Source: Lentibacter algarum (GTDB lineage: Bacteria; Pseudomonadota; Alphaproteobacteria; Rhodobacterales; Rhodobacteraceae). From it: 64,000 nt of DNA. Positions 36,144 to 46,913 of the stretch are shown here, one piece after another. Where the stretch lies: NCBI RefSeq assembly GCF_040580765.1, contig NZ_CP158687.1, positions 2,108,001 to 2,172,000 on the forward strand, read 5' to 3'. Each line of letters starts with the position of its first letter. Position 1 is the first letter of the stretch. The notes beneath the pieces are model-generated. The model did no database searches and was not told the origin of the DNA. It saw only the letters and a list, made by a program, of their open reading frames with translations. A program made the translations under genes and the position numbers.

Positions 36144-36351
36144 CGACGTCCAACCCGTTGTCCCGCAGTGTCTTTGCAGCCGCGTCATAATCTGCCTCGA
36201 CGACCATAAGCCGGCGCGGGAAAATTCCTATGCCGCCTTCCAGCACGCTCATATTTACGTCCATTTCAAACACGGCTATACCCTCGCCCTGAAGCAGCGC
36301 TTGGGCAAAGGCCAGATCGGCCATATTGTTCGTGCTAAGAAGTTGTTTCAT
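36130..36351 (-). CDS. DUF2007 family protein
   Basis: A 73-residue protein of the DUF2007 family, often described as a putative signal-transducing protein without experimental basis. It begins MKQLLSTNNMADLAFAQALL and includes GIGIFPRRLMVVEADYDAA, a small alpha/beta fold. The next in-frame upstream ATG would extend into the divergent prenyl synthase gene. It is the first gene of a two-gene unit with the methyltransferase. Confidence 0.82.
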   Translation of the reverse strand: MKQLLSTNNMADLAFAQALLQGEGIAVFEMDVNMSVLEGGIGIFPRRLMVVEADYDAAAKTLRDNGLDVDEHP

Positions 36352-36386
36352 AAAGTGAATATGACCATTCGGCAGCAAATGTCGAG

Positions 36387-37406
36387 ATGTCTGACGGGAG
36401 CGTGAAGAGCTTGAACGGATCGGCAAACAAACCGCACGAGAGACTGGCCGCACATTTGGCCGCAGGCATGGAGGCGGTCAACGTCTTGATCCGCGAGCGG
36501 ATGGCCTCCAAACATGCGCCCCGCATCCCTGAAGTTACACAACATTTGGTTGAGGCGGGCGGCAAGCGCCTGCGCCCGATGCTGACACTCGCCGCAGCCG
36601 AACTTTGCGGCTATGAGGGCCCCTATCATGTGCATCTCGCAGCAACTGTAGAGTTCATCCACACGGCGACTTTGCTGCACGATGATGTGGTCGACGAAAG
36701 CGAAAAGCGGCGCGGCCGCCCGACGGCTAACCTCTTGTGGGACAACAAAAGTTCTGTTCTCGTTGGCGATTATCTGTTCTCGCGCTCGTTCCAGCTTATG
36801 GTGGAAACAGGCAATTTGCGGGTGCTTGATATTCTGGCCAATGCCTCAGCGACGATTGCCGAGGGCGAGGTTTTGCAGCTGACGGCAGCGCAGGATTTGG
36901 CCACAACAGAAGCGATCTATTTGCAGGTTGTGCGCGGCAAGACAGCTGCGCTTTTCTCAGCGGCCACGGAAGTGGGCGGCGTGATCGCTGGCGCGCCAGA
37001 GGCACAAGTGAAGGCGCTGTATGATTATGGTGATGCGCTTGGGATCGCCTTCCAGATTGTTGATGATCTACTTGATTACAAAGGGTTTTCAGGCGCAACA
37101 GGCAAGAACATTGGCGACGACTTCCGCGAGCGCAAGCTGACCCTGCCTGTGATCAAGGCGGTGGCCTTGGCGGACGCCGAGGAGCGTGCTTTCTGGAGCC
37201 GTACCATTGAAAAGGGCGACCAGCGTGACGGCGACCTTGAGCATGCCATTGATTTGCTTGAAAAACATGGTGCTTTGGAAGCCGCGCGGCAGGACGCCTT
37301 GGGGTATGCTGCCAAGGGGTGCGCGGCGCTTCAGGCGATGCCAGAGCACCCGCTGCGCGAGATGCTCGAATCTCTTGCAGAGTTCGTGGTGTCACGGATC
37401 AGTTAA
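36387..37406 (+). CDS. ispB: Polyprenyl diphosphate synthase (ubiquinone side chain)
   Basis: A trans-prenyltransferase of 339 residues that elongates isoprenoid diphosphates for the ubiquinone tail, most likely to decaprenyl length in this clade. The first aspartate-rich motif is LLHDDVVDESEKRRG and the second is VDDLLDYKG; EAGGKRLRP binds the isopentenyl substrate. It is divergent from the DUF2007 gene with a 35-base gap. A GTG 15 bases downstream is an alternative start. Copy B of the iteron-like element begins four bases behind the stop. Confidence 0.93.
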   Translation: MSDGSVKSLNGSANKPHERLAAHLAAGMEAVNVLIRERMASKHAPRIPEVTQHLVEAGGKRLRPMLTLAAAELCGYEGPYHVHLAATVEFIHTATLLHDDVVDESEKRRGRPTANLLWDNKSSVLVGDYLFSRSFQLMVETGNLRVLDILANASATIAEGEVLQLTAAQDLATTEAIYLQVVRGKTAALFSAATEVGGVIAGAPEAQVKALYDYGDALGIAFQIVDDLLDYKGFSGATGKNIGDDFRERKLTLPVIKAVALADAEERAFWSRTIEKGDQRDGDLEHAIDLLEKHGALEAARQDALGYAAKGCAALQAMPEHPLREMLESLAEFVVSRIS

Positions 37407-37410
37407 GGCG

Positions 37411-37495
37411 GCGCCCCGCTTGGTTAACAGCGTGCTGAAGCGCTGATTCTAGGGGGGTGATATGCGTGCACAACCCGTGCACAAAGCGTGCACCG
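37411..37495 (-). repeat. Iteron-like two-block element, copy B
   Basis: On the minus strand this matches copy A (13605-13689). Block 1 (37442-37495) has three GTGCAC units at 11-bp period and TAGAAT. It differs from copy A at one of 54 positions. Then come 14 unrelated bases (37428-37441) and block 2 (37411-37427), identical over 17 bases. It occupies the gap between the convergent ispB and LLM genes, so any transcript from it would run antisense into ispB. Confidence 0.85.
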
Positions 37496-37577
37496 CGTGA
37501 CTCGATAAAAGTTAACCGAAATTAAGATAACGCAGCGTGCGCTGGTGTAGGCGGGCTGCGCCGATCCTCGGGTTTGG

Positions 37578-38582
37578 CTAAGCGGCCGCGCGCTCGGACT
37601 GAAGCGCCTTGAGTGCCTCGGCGACAATTTGAAACGAGCGGATGCGCGCGGCGTGATCGTGGATCATACCAGTGACCATGAGTTCATCGGGCTCATGGCG
37701 CGCGATGAGCGCAGCGAGCTGAGCTTTGACTGTATCGGGCGCGCCTGTGGCCGAGCAGCCGAGCGCTTGGCGCACACCCGCAAGGACAGGCGCGGGCACT
37801 TCGGCCTCAATATCGTCGACGGGCAGCGGCAGCTTGCCGGGCCGGCCCGTCCGCAGACGGGCGAAGGCGAGCATTTGGGACGTGCGCAGAAATGCAGCCT
37901 CTTCATCTGTCTCTGCGGCGCAGGCCCCTGCGGCTACGACAACATAGGGCGCGGCGAGCCTGCCTGACGGGCGGAAACTGTTGCGATAAATATAAAGCGC
38001 CTCCTCCAAGAGATCGGGCGCAAAGTGAGAGGCGAAGGCATAGGGCAAGCCGAGCATGGCCGCGAGCTGAGCGCCGTAAAGCGAAGATCCAAGAATCCAC
38101 ACGGGAACCTCTGTGCCCTCACCCGGAATGGCGCGCACGCGGGCCCCTGACGTATCTCCAAAGTAGTGGAGCAGCTCCTGAACATCGGTTGGGAAACTGT
38201 CTTCGGGTGCCATGTGACGGCGCAGGGCGCGGGCGGTTTCCATATCGGTTCCAGGCGCGCGCCCAAGGCCGAGGTCTATTCTGTTCGGGTAGAGCGTGGC
38301 CAATGTGCCAAACTGCTCGGCGACAACAAGCGGTGCGTGATTGGGCAGCATCATGCCCCCTGCCCCGACGCGCATATGTTTGGTGGCCCCCGCCACATGG
38401 CCGATGACCACAGGGGTCGCGGCGCTGGCGATACCGGGCATATTGTGATGCTCTGCCAACCAGTAGCGGTGATAGCCTGCGGCCTCGGCCGCTTGGGCAA
38501 GGCCAACGGTATTGCGCAGGGCATCCGCGGCTGTCTGGCCCTCTGGGATTGGGGAAAGATCAAGGAGGGAGAAGTGTTTCAT
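37578..38582 (-). CDS. LLM class flavin-dependent oxidoreductase
   Basis: A 334-residue bacterial luciferase-like monooxygenase of the group 1 (YhbW-like) type. Typical stretches are [41 protein letters not shown] and [16 protein letters not shown]. Members use reduced FMN, often supplied by a separate reductase, but the substrate is unknown. The gene is alone, convergent with ispB and with 105 bases upstream to nusB. Confidence 0.9.
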   Translation of the reverse strand: MKHFSLLDLSPIPEGQTAADALRNTVGLAQAAEAAGYHRYWLAEHHNMPGIASAATPVVIGHVAGATKHMRVGAGGMMLPNHAPLVVAEQFGTLATLYPNRIDLGLGRAPGTDMETARALRRHMAPEDSFPTDVQELLHYFGDTSGARVRAIPGEGTEVPVWILGSSLYGAQLAAMLGLPYAFASHFAPDLLEEALYIYRNSFRPSGRLAAPYVVVAAGACAAETDEEAAFLRTSQMLAFARLRTGRPGKLPLPVDDIEAEVPAPVLAGVRQALGCSATGAPDTVKAQLAALIARHEPDELMVTGMIHDHAARIRSFQIVAEALKALQSERAAA

Positions 38583-38687
38583 GCGCTAGGTGTAGGCTCG
38601 CGCACGGGACTTGCCAAGAGCTGATGGTGTGCGCTTGGCAGGCCGTAGAATGTGTGGAGTATGACGAAACGCCTGACAGGAAGTGCT

Positions 38688-39155
38688 TTAGAACGCCTCG
38701 GGGCGCGCCTCGCGGGCCATGTGGTCGAGCACGGCATTGACGAAGCTGGCTTCTTTGCCTTCGGGGTGGAACGCGCCTGCGACGTCGACAAACTCTTTGA
38801 TCACGACTTTGGGCGGCGTGTCTGTCTGGCTCATTTCGGCCCCTGCGGCGCGGAAGAGCGCGCGCAATGTCGGATCAATCCGACCCAGCGGCCATTTGGC
38901 GACAAGGGCGCGGTCTGTCATTTGGTCGATGGCGGCTTGGTAGCTGACGGCGTTTTCCATCAGCGTGGCGAAGAGTTCCATATCGCCATCTTGCATCTCG
39001 CCCTCATCATAGGACGCGCCAAAGCGGTGCTCGGCAAATTCGGCCATCACGGCTTCGACCGTTTGATGGGAATGTTCCATCTGAAAAAGCGCCTGAACAG
39101 CATAGAGCCGTGCGGCAGATTTCATTTTGCGTTTTTGGTTGCCTGAGAGCGTCAT
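38688..39155 (-). CDS. nusB: Transcription antitermination factor NusB
   Basis: NusB binds boxA RNA with NusE (S10) for antitermination of rRNA operons. The 155-residue protein contains AARLYAVQALFQME near the N-terminus, LGRIDPTLRALFRAAGAEM in the middle and FVNAVLDHMAR at the end, all family hallmarks. The start at 39155 overlaps the ribH stop as ATGA, so translation is coupled to riboflavin genes, an arrangement common in proteobacteria. Confidence 0.95.
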   Translation of the reverse strand: MTLSGNQKRKMKSAARLYAVQALFQMEHSHQTVEAVMAEFAEHRFGASYDEGEMQDGDMELFATLMENAVSYQAAIDQMTDRALVAKWPLGRIDPTLRALFRAAGAEMSQTDTPPKVVIKEFVDVAGAFHPEGKEASFVNAVLDHMAREARPEAF

Positions 39156-39703
39156 GCGGATGGGTTGCCTTTGGTGGTTTGGGCCAGCTGATACTCTTCG
39201 GTGTCGGGTTTGAAACCTGGTGTAGCGCGCTGAGAGCCCCACTTACGGGCGAGCGCAACAAGATGCAAGGCTGCCGCAGCGGCTCCGCCACCTTTGTTCA
39301 TGTCTGCTGGGTTGGCGCGCTCTTCGGCTTGGGCCATATTTTCAACAGTCAGGATGCCGTTGCCGATGAAGAGGCCTTGGAGGCCGAGGAGTGTGAGGGC
39401 GCGGGAGCTGTCATTGCAGACTGTCTCGTAGTGCGTGGTGGCGCCGCGGATGACGCAGCCCAGTGCCACATAGCCATCATAATTGGACAAGCGCTCGGCG
39501 GTTGCGATGGCGGTGGGCACTTCGAGCGCACCTGGCACTTCGATGAGATCACATGTCGCGCCTGCGGCAGCGATTTCGGCGCGGGCGCCTGCGATCATGT
39601 CATTGGTGATATCGCGGTAATAGGGCGCAACCACGATCAGGAGCTTTACGGGCGCATCAAAGCTCGGACGCGGCAGGATATAGTGGGACTGGGAGCTTGC
39701 CAT
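39152..39703 (-). CDS. ribH: 6,7-dimethyl-8-ribityllumazine synthase
   Basis: Lumazine synthase condenses the RibB product with the RibD product. The 183-residue protein has YYRDITNDMIAGA, the substrate loop VPGALEVPTAI, GCVIRGATTHYETV and the catalytic region. A C-terminal tail of roughly 20 residues (ATPGFKPDTEEYQLAQ) exceeds the classical 155-residue core and is seen in alphaproteobacteria. It starts three bases after ribB and overlaps nusB. Confidence 0.95.
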   Translation of the reverse strand: MASSQSHYILPRPSFDAPVKLLIVVAPYYRDITNDMIAGARAEIAAAGATCDLIEVPGALEVPTAIATAERLSNYDGYVALGCVIRGATTHYETVCNDSSRALTLLGLQGLFIGNGILTVENMAQAEERANPADMNKGGGAAAAALHLVALARKWGSQRATPGFKPDTEEYQLAQTTKGNPSA

Positions 39704-39706
39704 GGA

Positions 39707-40834
<1,128 letters not shown>

Positions 40835-41067
40835 GAGGGCCTCATTGCTTGCGCGAAAGGGCTTAGCAGGAGGGCGCGCTTTTGACCAGAGCCGGATGAT
40901 AGGCCAGGTCTGATCACAACTTAGTTAATCATTTTGTGAGGTCTGATTAATCTTTCATTAATTTGTGTGTTTTATCACATTGCACCTACTTGTCAGGCAA
41001 CGTGCGCGCCTGACCCTTTGAAAAGTCGCCCTTTTTTCGGAACATTCGAAAACGAAGAGGTCCAGCC

Positions 41068-42543
41068 ATGACAGAAACCGACTACCTTTACACGCGCGCC
41101 GAGGCGCCTGATCTGCATGTTTTGAACTTCAAGGCCACGCGGGTTTGGTTTGCGACTTTGGCACTTGTTTTTGTGAATTATGGTCTTCTGACCAATTTGC
41201 TGGACTGGACATTTTACTGGCAGCCCGCGGGCGACAGCGCTGCGACAACGGTTGTGACGGCGCTCTCGATTTCTATAGGCGCAATCGTTTTCTTCCTCAG
41301 ACAAAACAGCCTTCAAATCCAGCTCGGATATATTCTGACCTTTTTGGCACTCGGCCTTGCCATATCAACCCGCGCCTTAGAGCTATTTCCTGACAATGCA
41401 GGCTGGGCTTTACAGGGCAAAATGGGCTGGAATACCTTTACGGTTATCCTACTTCTCAGCCTCGCAGGCCTCCTGAGGCGGCGCTACTATAATGTCGCAG
41501 CTGTTGGCATCCTTGTTTCTATGATGTTTATTTTCAATGCGATCATCGGGCAGAGCTTTGGTCTGCGCCTGATCAGCGGGGAGATGTCCTTTGCCACGAC
41601 AGGGGCTTTGCTCTTTCTCACATTGGCCACAGCCACACTCTTTACTGGCTTTAAGCCAACACGCGTTTTCTTTCTGAATTCCGAAATTGGGCAAGCCACC
41701 CGCTCTCTGGCTTTTGTCAGTATGGTCGCGCCTTTGGCCTGCGGCCTACTCTTGCACAATGTTCTGCTGCACACAGATCAGAAACTCCCAATTGAAGCAC
41801 ACCTGATTTCGATCATTATTTGGGCGGGATTATTGAACGCCATGCGGGCTGGCAACAGGCTGGAGAAAGCTGATGCATTGCGCCGTGCCGCAGAAGAGCG
41901 ACTAGAGCGCATTGCCACCCATGATCCGCTGACAGGCTGTTTGAACCGTGCGGGGCTTGAGCAAGCGCAATACCGCACCCCCGCTGACACGGAGACTGAT
42001 GAGAGCTGGGCTATTGGTGTATTTGATCTGGACCATTTCAAACGCATCAATGACACCTATGGCCACCGTATAGGCGACCGTGTGCTGCAAGAGGTTCGCC
42101 CCGCTTTGAGCCGCGTCATGCGGCCAGATGAACGGATCACGCGTTGGGGCGGAGAAGAGTTTGTGCTGTGCTTGCGTTATAGTGACCTGAAGGTTCTGGA
42201 GATGCGAGTTGAAGAGATGCGCCTTGCGCTTGCGAGTATTCCTGAGCGGTTAGAAACAGCGGGCAAGCTTACGCCACGCAGCGTCACAGCATCAGTTGGA
42301 GTGTGCCTCTACGAGGCGAGCCACGGCTTTGCCGAGACACTTGCCAAAGCCGATGACGCGCTTTTTACAGCCAAGAAAACAGGACGCGACCGTGTGGTTT
42401 TTTTCAACGATATCGCGCGCGGGACTGCGGCCAGCAGGCCCTGCCAACATACACCCAACCTCCCGCAAAAACCTGCGACAAGCGAAATGCAGCAGCGCGA
42501 CATCTGGCTGACTGACATGAGGATTGCGTCCCACAGAGACTAG
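41068..42543 (+). CDS. Membrane-bound diguanylate cyclase (GGDEF)
   Basis: A 491-residue protein with about seven to eight hydrophobic segments (residues 25-265), a short coiled linker and a C-terminal GGDEF domain from about 285. The active-site motif is RWGGEEF, a functional variant, and FDLDHFKRINDTYGH is intact, so it probably makes c-di-GMP. The inhibitory-site position reads RPDE instead of RxxD, suggesting weak product inhibition. The final 40 residues are non-conserved. The upstream gap to ribB is 233 bases and AT-rich. The sensed signal is unknown. Confidence 0.9.
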   Translation: MTETDYLYTRAEAPDLHVLNFKATRVWFATLALVFVNYGLLTNLLDWTFYWQPAGDSAATTVVTALSISIGAIVFFLRQNSLQIQLGYILTFLALGLAISTRALELFPDNAGWALQGKMGWNTFTVILLLSLAGLLRRRYYNVAAVGILVSMMFIFNAIIGQSFGLRLISGEMSFATTGALLFLTLATATLFTGFKPTRVFFLNSEIGQATRSLAFVSMVAPLACGLLLHNVLLHTDQKLPIEAHLISIIIWAGLLNAMRAGNRLEKADALRRAAEERLERIATHDPLTGCLNRAGLEQAQYRTPADTETDESWAIGVFDLDHFKRINDTYGHRIGDRVLQEVRPALSRVMRPDERITRWGGEEFVLCLRYSDLKVLEMRVEEMRLALASIPERLETAGKLTPRSVTASVGVCLYEASHGFAETLAKADDALFTAKKTGRDRVVFFNDIARGTAASRPCQHTPNLPQKPATSEMQQRDIWLTDMRIASHRD

Positions 42544-42565
42544 GCGCCGTGGGGCCGCCTCTGCC

Positions 42566-43543
42566 TCAGAACTGCCAGAGGCTTGGCACAAAGCGATACG
42601 CCTCGCCATCACGCATCACATGGCCGACCCCTGGGAAGGGGAAGTGATAGCCCAAGAGCGCAACACGGTCGGTTGCGGCCATATCAAGGAGCGCTTGGCG
42701 GGTTTTGACTGTCTGCTCTCCGTCCGCATCAAAGCCGTTGAACCATGTCGGCTGGGCAAAGTTTGTCCAAGCATGGCTCATGGCGTCGCCCAGCGCGATC
42801 AGGGATTGATCGCCGCTGTCCAGACGCACAGACATATGGCCCGGCGTGTGACCCGGTGTGTTGATGAGCGTGACACCAGAAACAACTTCGTAGCCCTCAC
42901 TTGCCAGCGTCCACTCGACACCTTCTGTGGCAAAGCTGTTGACCGCGCCAGCGACGAACTGGAGCATTTCAGGGCTGACCTGATCTGCGAGGCCGTCTTG
43001 GCTCCAGTAGGCATGCTCTGCCTCGCCGATGATATATTCGGCTTCGGGGAAGAGCGGCTCATCAAAGTCGTCGCGGATGCCCCAGATGTGATCGGGGTGC
43101 GCGTGGGTGATCACGACATGGGTGATGTCACTTGGGGTGAGACCTGCGGCTTCCAGATTGCTGACAAGGCGGCCTGTGGTTTCGAACCAGCGGTTGCCAG
43201 AGCCGACATCTACGAGAATTTTAGCCTCGGCTGTCTCGATCAGGAGGTGATTTGTATGGCTGTAGCCCTCTTCGGGCGAGAGATAATGCGCGGTGAGGAA
43301 GGCCTGCACCTCTTCGCGGGGGGCGTTGACCCCAAGGCCCGTTGTGGGCACGGAAAAGAAGCCATCAGACAGGATTGTGAGCTGGGTTTCGCCCATGGAA
43401 AAGCGGAAAACACCGCCATTGCCTGCTGCGGGAGCGCCAAGCGGCGCGGCGGACGCCTGCGCCAGCGTGGCGGGCAGCGCAAAGGCAGGCATCGCTGCGG
43501 CAATTTTGAGGATGTCACGGCGGGTTGGTTTGATCAGGCTCAT
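42566..43543 (-). CDS. Tat-exported MBL-fold metallohydrolase
   Basis: A 325-residue metallo-beta-lactamase superfamily protein. The N-terminus KPTRRDILKIAAAMPAFALPATLAQASA is a twin-arginine signal, so export of the folded, metal-loaded enzyme is likely. The metal motif is VITHAHPDHIWG, with later NTPGHTPGHMSV. The subgroup includes quorum-quenching lactonases and other hydrolases, and the periplasmic substrate is unknown. It is convergent with the diguanylate cyclase gene. Confidence 0.88.
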   Translation of the reverse strand: MSLIKPTRRDILKIAAAMPAFALPATLAQASAAPLGAPAAGNGGVFRFSMGETQLTILSDGFFSVPTTGLGVNAPREEVQAFLTAHYLSPEEGYSHTNHLLIETAEAKILVDVGSGNRWFETTGRLVSNLEAAGLTPSDITHVVITHAHPDHIWGIRDDFDEPLFPEAEYIIGEAEHAYWSQDGLADQVSPEMLQFVAGAVNSFATEGVEWTLASEGYEVVSGVTLINTPGHTPGHMSVRLDSGDQSLIALGDAMSHAWTNFAQPTWFNGFDADGEQTVKTRQALLDMAATDRVALLGYHFPFPGVGHVMRDGEAYRFVPSLWQF

Positions 43544-43616
43544 GGCAGGCTCCCTTGTTTGATTTTGGGGGAGTCTAGGGCCGCGCGCGCCAAACGCAAT
43601 GCTTTTCGTGAATGTG

Positions 43617-44204
43617 TTAGATGCTTTCGGCGAGGCGAGCGACGTAGCGCGCGAGCGTGTCGATTTCGAGGTTGATCAGGTCACCAACTTCAGCGGCGCC
43701 CCATGTGGTCGCGTCTTTGGTGTGGGGGATGAAATTGATCCCGAAGCTTGCGCCCTCGACCTCGTTGACGGTGAGCGATGTGCCGTTCAAAGCGACGGAG
43801 CCTTTGGGCGCGATGAAGCGTGCGAGCTCTTTTGGGGCTTCGAGCGTGACGCGGGTGCTGTCACCTTCGTCTTTCATGGCGGTGATGCGCGCGACGCCAT
43901 CGACATGGCCAGAGACGATATGACCGCCAAGCTCATCGCCGACTTTGAGCGCGCGCTCAAGATTGACGCGACCGCCTTTAACCCATGTGCCGATGTTGGT
44001 TTTCGCCACGCTTTCGGCGGAGATCTGAACGTCAAACCATCCCTCGCCCAGCGCTATGGCTGTGAGGCAGACGCCGTTGCAGGCGATGGAGGCGCCGATA
44101 TCAACTGTTTTGGTGTCATAAGACGTGCCGATGCGCGCGCGCAGGTCGCCGCGCTGCTCAAGCTCAAGAATGGTGCCGATATCTGTGATGATGCCTGTGA
44201 ACAT
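43617..44204 (-). CDS. ribE: Riboflavin synthase, alpha subunit
   Basis: RibE dismutates two lumazine molecules into riboflavin. The 195-residue protein has two lumazine-binding repeats: the first begins MFTGIITDIGTI with ACNGVCLTA, the second LGGHIVSGHVDG with ALNGTSLTV. It is a lone minus-strand gene here, divergent from the capsule gene at 44353 and separated from both ribB-ribH and ribD. Confidence 0.95.
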   Translation of the reverse strand: MFTGIITDIGTILELEQRGDLRARIGTSYDTKTVDIGASIACNGVCLTAIALGEGWFDVQISAESVAKTNIGTWVKGGRVNLERALKVGDELGGHIVSGHVDGVARITAMKDEGDSTRVTLEAPKELARFIAPKGSVALNGTSLTVNEVEGASFGINFIPHTKDATTWGAAEVGDLINLEIDTLARYVARLAESI

Positions 44205-44352
44205 GGGGCTGCCTTTCGCGCTGATGGGTTTTACTAGCGCGGGCGCAGGCGAGCTGCAAGAAAGCGCTGGCCTTTACAGGCGCATTCACCATATTTTCAC
44301 CACAGTCAGCGTTTATGAAAGGGTGAAGAGTATTCCAACCAGCGCGAGACAT

Positions 44353-45645
44353 ATGGGCAAAATCACTGGTGATAACCGCGTTTTCCTGTTTTTGCAGGGG
44401 CCGCACGGGCCGTTTTTTCACCTTTTGGGGAAAATGCTGGAGCGTGCGGGCGCGAGCGTTTGGCGTGTCGGGTTTAACGCGGGCGACCGCGCCTTCTGGT
44501 TTAGCCCTAAGAGCTATGTTCCCTATCGTGGGACGCTGGCACAGTGGGATGCACGGTTTGCGGAGATTGTCGCAGAAAAGGGCGTCACCGATATTGTGCT
44601 TTATGGCGACACGCGACCCATTCATGCGCAGGCTGTGGCCGCAGCAAAAGCCTTGGGCCTTGGCATTCATGTCTTTGAAGAGGGTTATATGCGGCCCTAT
44701 TGGGTGACCTACGAGCGCGGCGGCAGCAACGGCAACTCGCGGCTCATGAAGATGTCGCTGAACGAGATGCAAGCGGGGCTGGCCCATACGGATATGGACA
44801 CACCTCTGCCCCCTGCCCGCTGGGGCGACACGCGCCAACATGTGTTTTATGGTGCGCTCTACCACTGGTTTGTGATGTTTCGGAACGGGCAATACCGCAA
44901 CTTCCAGCCTCACCGCGCGCTGAGCGTGACAAAAGAATTCCAGCTTTATCTCAAGCGCCTTCTGCTCATGCCGTTTCAGGCCTTGGAGCGGGGCGTGGCC
45001 ACTTGGCGTATTCGCCACGGCGGCTTTCCCTATCATCTGGCGCTTTTGCAGCTTGAGCATGACAGCAGCTTTCAGATGCACTCACCTTTCAACACGATGA
45101 CCGAGTTTCTCGAAGTTGTGATGCGCGGCTTTGCTGAAGGTGCGCCGAAGCACCATCACCTTGTTTTCAAGGCCCATCCGCTTGAGGACGGGCGCGTGCC
45201 ACTGCGCCGCGAGATCAAACGACTGGCACGAGAACTGGGGCTGAGAGGCCGCGTTCATTATGTGCGCGGCGGAAAGCTTGCCGCGCTTCTAAGCGATGTA
45301 CGCAGTGCTGTGACCGTGAACTCAACCGCTGCGCAGCAAGTCTTGTGGCGGGGTATTCCGCTCAAGGTGTTTGGCCGTGCGGTCTATGACAAGCCCGAGT
45401 TTGTCTCAACCGAGCCGTTGGCGACCTTTTTCAGCGCGGCGAAGCGACCTGACCACAAGGCCTATCAGGATTATCGCCGCTATCTGTTGGAAACCAGTCA
45501 AGTTCCAGGCGGGTTTTATTCTTCCCGCGGACGGCACCAGCTGATGCGCATGGTGGTTGATATGATGCTGACTGCGGATGATCCTTATGAGGCCTTGGAG
45601 GCAGGAACCGCGGCTCCGAGGCAACAGTTGCGTCTGGTGCAATAA
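44353..45645 (+). CDS. kpsS: Capsule polysaccharide biosynthesis protein, KpsS-like
   Basis: A 430-residue protein of the capsule polysaccharide synthase family. FLFLQGPHGPFFHLLGKML opens the domain, HVFEEGYMRPYWVTYE and the late VNSTAAQQVLWRGIPLKVFG are typical of KpsS. KpsS adds the first Kdo residue of the lipid linker on phosphatidylglycerol. ATG 44353 is chosen because a longer frame begins inside ribE. It starts a plus-strand run with the Wza-like and KpsC genes. Confidence 0.88.
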   Translation: MGKITGDNRVFLFLQGPHGPFFHLLGKMLERAGASVWRVGFNAGDRAFWFSPKSYVPYRGTLAQWDARFAEIVAEKGVTDIVLYGDTRPIHAQAVAAAKALGLGIHVFEEGYMRPYWVTYERGGSNGNSRLMKMSLNEMQAGLAHTDMDTPLPPARWGDTRQHVFYGALYHWFVMFRNGQYRNFQPHRALSVTKEFQLYLKRLLLMPFQALERGVATWRIRHGGFPYHLALLQLEHDSSFQMHSPFNTMTEFLEVVMRGFAEGAPKHHHLVFKAHPLEDGRVPLRREIKRLARELGLRGRVHYVRGGKLAALLSDVRSAVTVNSTAAQQVLWRGIPLKVFGRAVYDKPEFVSTEPLATFFSAAKRPDHKAYQDYRRYLLETSQVPGGFYSSRGRHQLMRMVVDMMLTADDPYEALEAGTAAPRQQLRLVQ

Positions 45646-45761
45646 GCCCGCGCAAGTCTAAAGCTTTATTTTTAAATTCATCTGGGTTACGCTTGCCTCA
45701 ATAACGGCGCGCAAAGTGCTGAATCTGAGGCAGAATAATAATAGGTCGAGGAGACCGAGCA

Positions 45762-46907
45762 GTGAAACCCGTAACTCCTAGCTGGGCGCGTTTTGTCGCG
45801 CTGGTTGCCGCTCTTGCGGTTGTATCATCTTGTGGCCTGCCGCGATCAGGCCCCAACAAACGCGAAATTTTTTCAGGATCTGTACAGCAAAGCGGCGACG
45901 CTTTTGTTATCTCGGTCAATGACCGTGTGACCCGCGCGACAGGTATTGTACCAGCCCTTGGCTTCTCGGATGCGTTCAAAAACGCAGGCCTTATTGGCTC
46001 GGACACGATCCGCCCCGGGGATACGCTCGGCCTGACAATCTGGGAAAACGTCGATGATCCACTGCTTGGTTCATCTGGACCCACAGGCTCAGGCGCTGCT
46101 GTGCTCGAAGAAGTGCAGGTCGATGGTGCGGGCTTTATCTTTATTCCATACGCTGGGCGCATTCGCGCCGCGGGCAACACGCCTGAAGGCATCCGCAAGA
46201 CCATCACTCGCAAACTTGGCGAACAGACCCCTGACCCACAGGTTCAGGTCCGCCGCCTCGCGGGCGACGGTGCAAGCGTCAGCTTGATTGGTGCGGTTGG
46301 CGGCCAAGGCGTCTTTCCTATCGAGCGCCCCACGCGTACGCTTTCGACGATGATGGCGCAGGCTGGCGGCATCACGATTGAACCAGAGATTGCCCAGATC
46401 ACTGTGATCCGTGGCAACATGCGCTCGAAGGTCTGGTTCCAAGACCTCTACAAATACCCGCAGCTTGATATCGCACTACGCGATGGCGACCGTATTCTTG
46501 TCGAAGAAGACACTCGCAGCTTTACCGCTCTTGGTGCGACTGGCACGCAAGCGCGTGTGGCTTTTGAAAGCCAGACCTTGAGCGCGATCGAAGCGATTGC
46601 GCAAGTGGGTGGCCTCTCGACTTCGGCGGCTGACCCGACCGGCGTGTTTATTTTCCGCAACGAACCTGCCGATATTGCAAATATGGTAATGGGTCGTCAG
46701 GATTTGCAGGGCGCGCAGCGGCTTGTTTATGTGCTGGATCTGACGCAGCCCAACGGTATGTTTTTGGCGCGTGACTTCTCTGTGCGCGACAGTGACACGC
46801 TCTATGTGACCGAAGCACCGTTTACACAGTGGGATAAGACGATCTCGGCTCTGACTGGCTCTTTGGCCACCGTCGACACGCTCACGACACTTGGTTCTGG
46901 CGGCTAA
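45762..46907 (+). CDS. Outer-membrane polysaccharide export lipoprotein (Wza/KpsD-type)
   Basis: A 381-residue capsule export protein. The signal peptide ends in the lipobox VVSSCG, so it is probably an outer-membrane lipoprotein. It contains the polysaccharide export (PES) domain with IRPGDTLGLTIWENV, and then two SLBB-like segments (VSLIGAVGGQGVFPIERP and the one near FTALGATGTQARV). The start is a GTG six bases behind GAGGAGAC. It follows kpsS by 116 bases, which contain the inverted repeat TGCCTCA/TGAGGCA. Confidence 0.88.
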   Translation: MKPVTPSWARFVALVAALAVVSSCGLPRSGPNKREIFSGSVQQSGDAFVISVNDRVTRATGIVPALGFSDAFKNAGLIGSDTIRPGDTLGLTIWENVDDPLLGSSGPTGSGAAVLEEVQVDGAGFIFIPYAGRIRAAGNTPEGIRKTITRKLGEQTPDPQVQVRRLAGDGASVSLIGAVGGQGVFPIERPTRTLSTMMAQAGGITIEPEIAQITVIRGNMRSKVWFQDLYKYPQLDIALRDGDRILVEEDTRSFTALGATGTQARVAFESQTLSAIEAIAQVGGLSTSAADPTGVFIFRNEPADIANMVMGRQDLQGAQRLVYVLDLTQPNGMFLARDFSVRDSDTLYVTEAPFTQWDKTISALTGSLATVDTLTTLGSGG

Positions 46908-46913
46908 AGCCAA

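Noticed and set aside
40835..41067. Possible FMN riboswitch before ribB
   Set aside because: The region is AT-rich and lacks the conserved RFN helices and GGCGG/CCGAC motifs. The gap before ribF (28620-28831) was checked in the same way and also lacks them.
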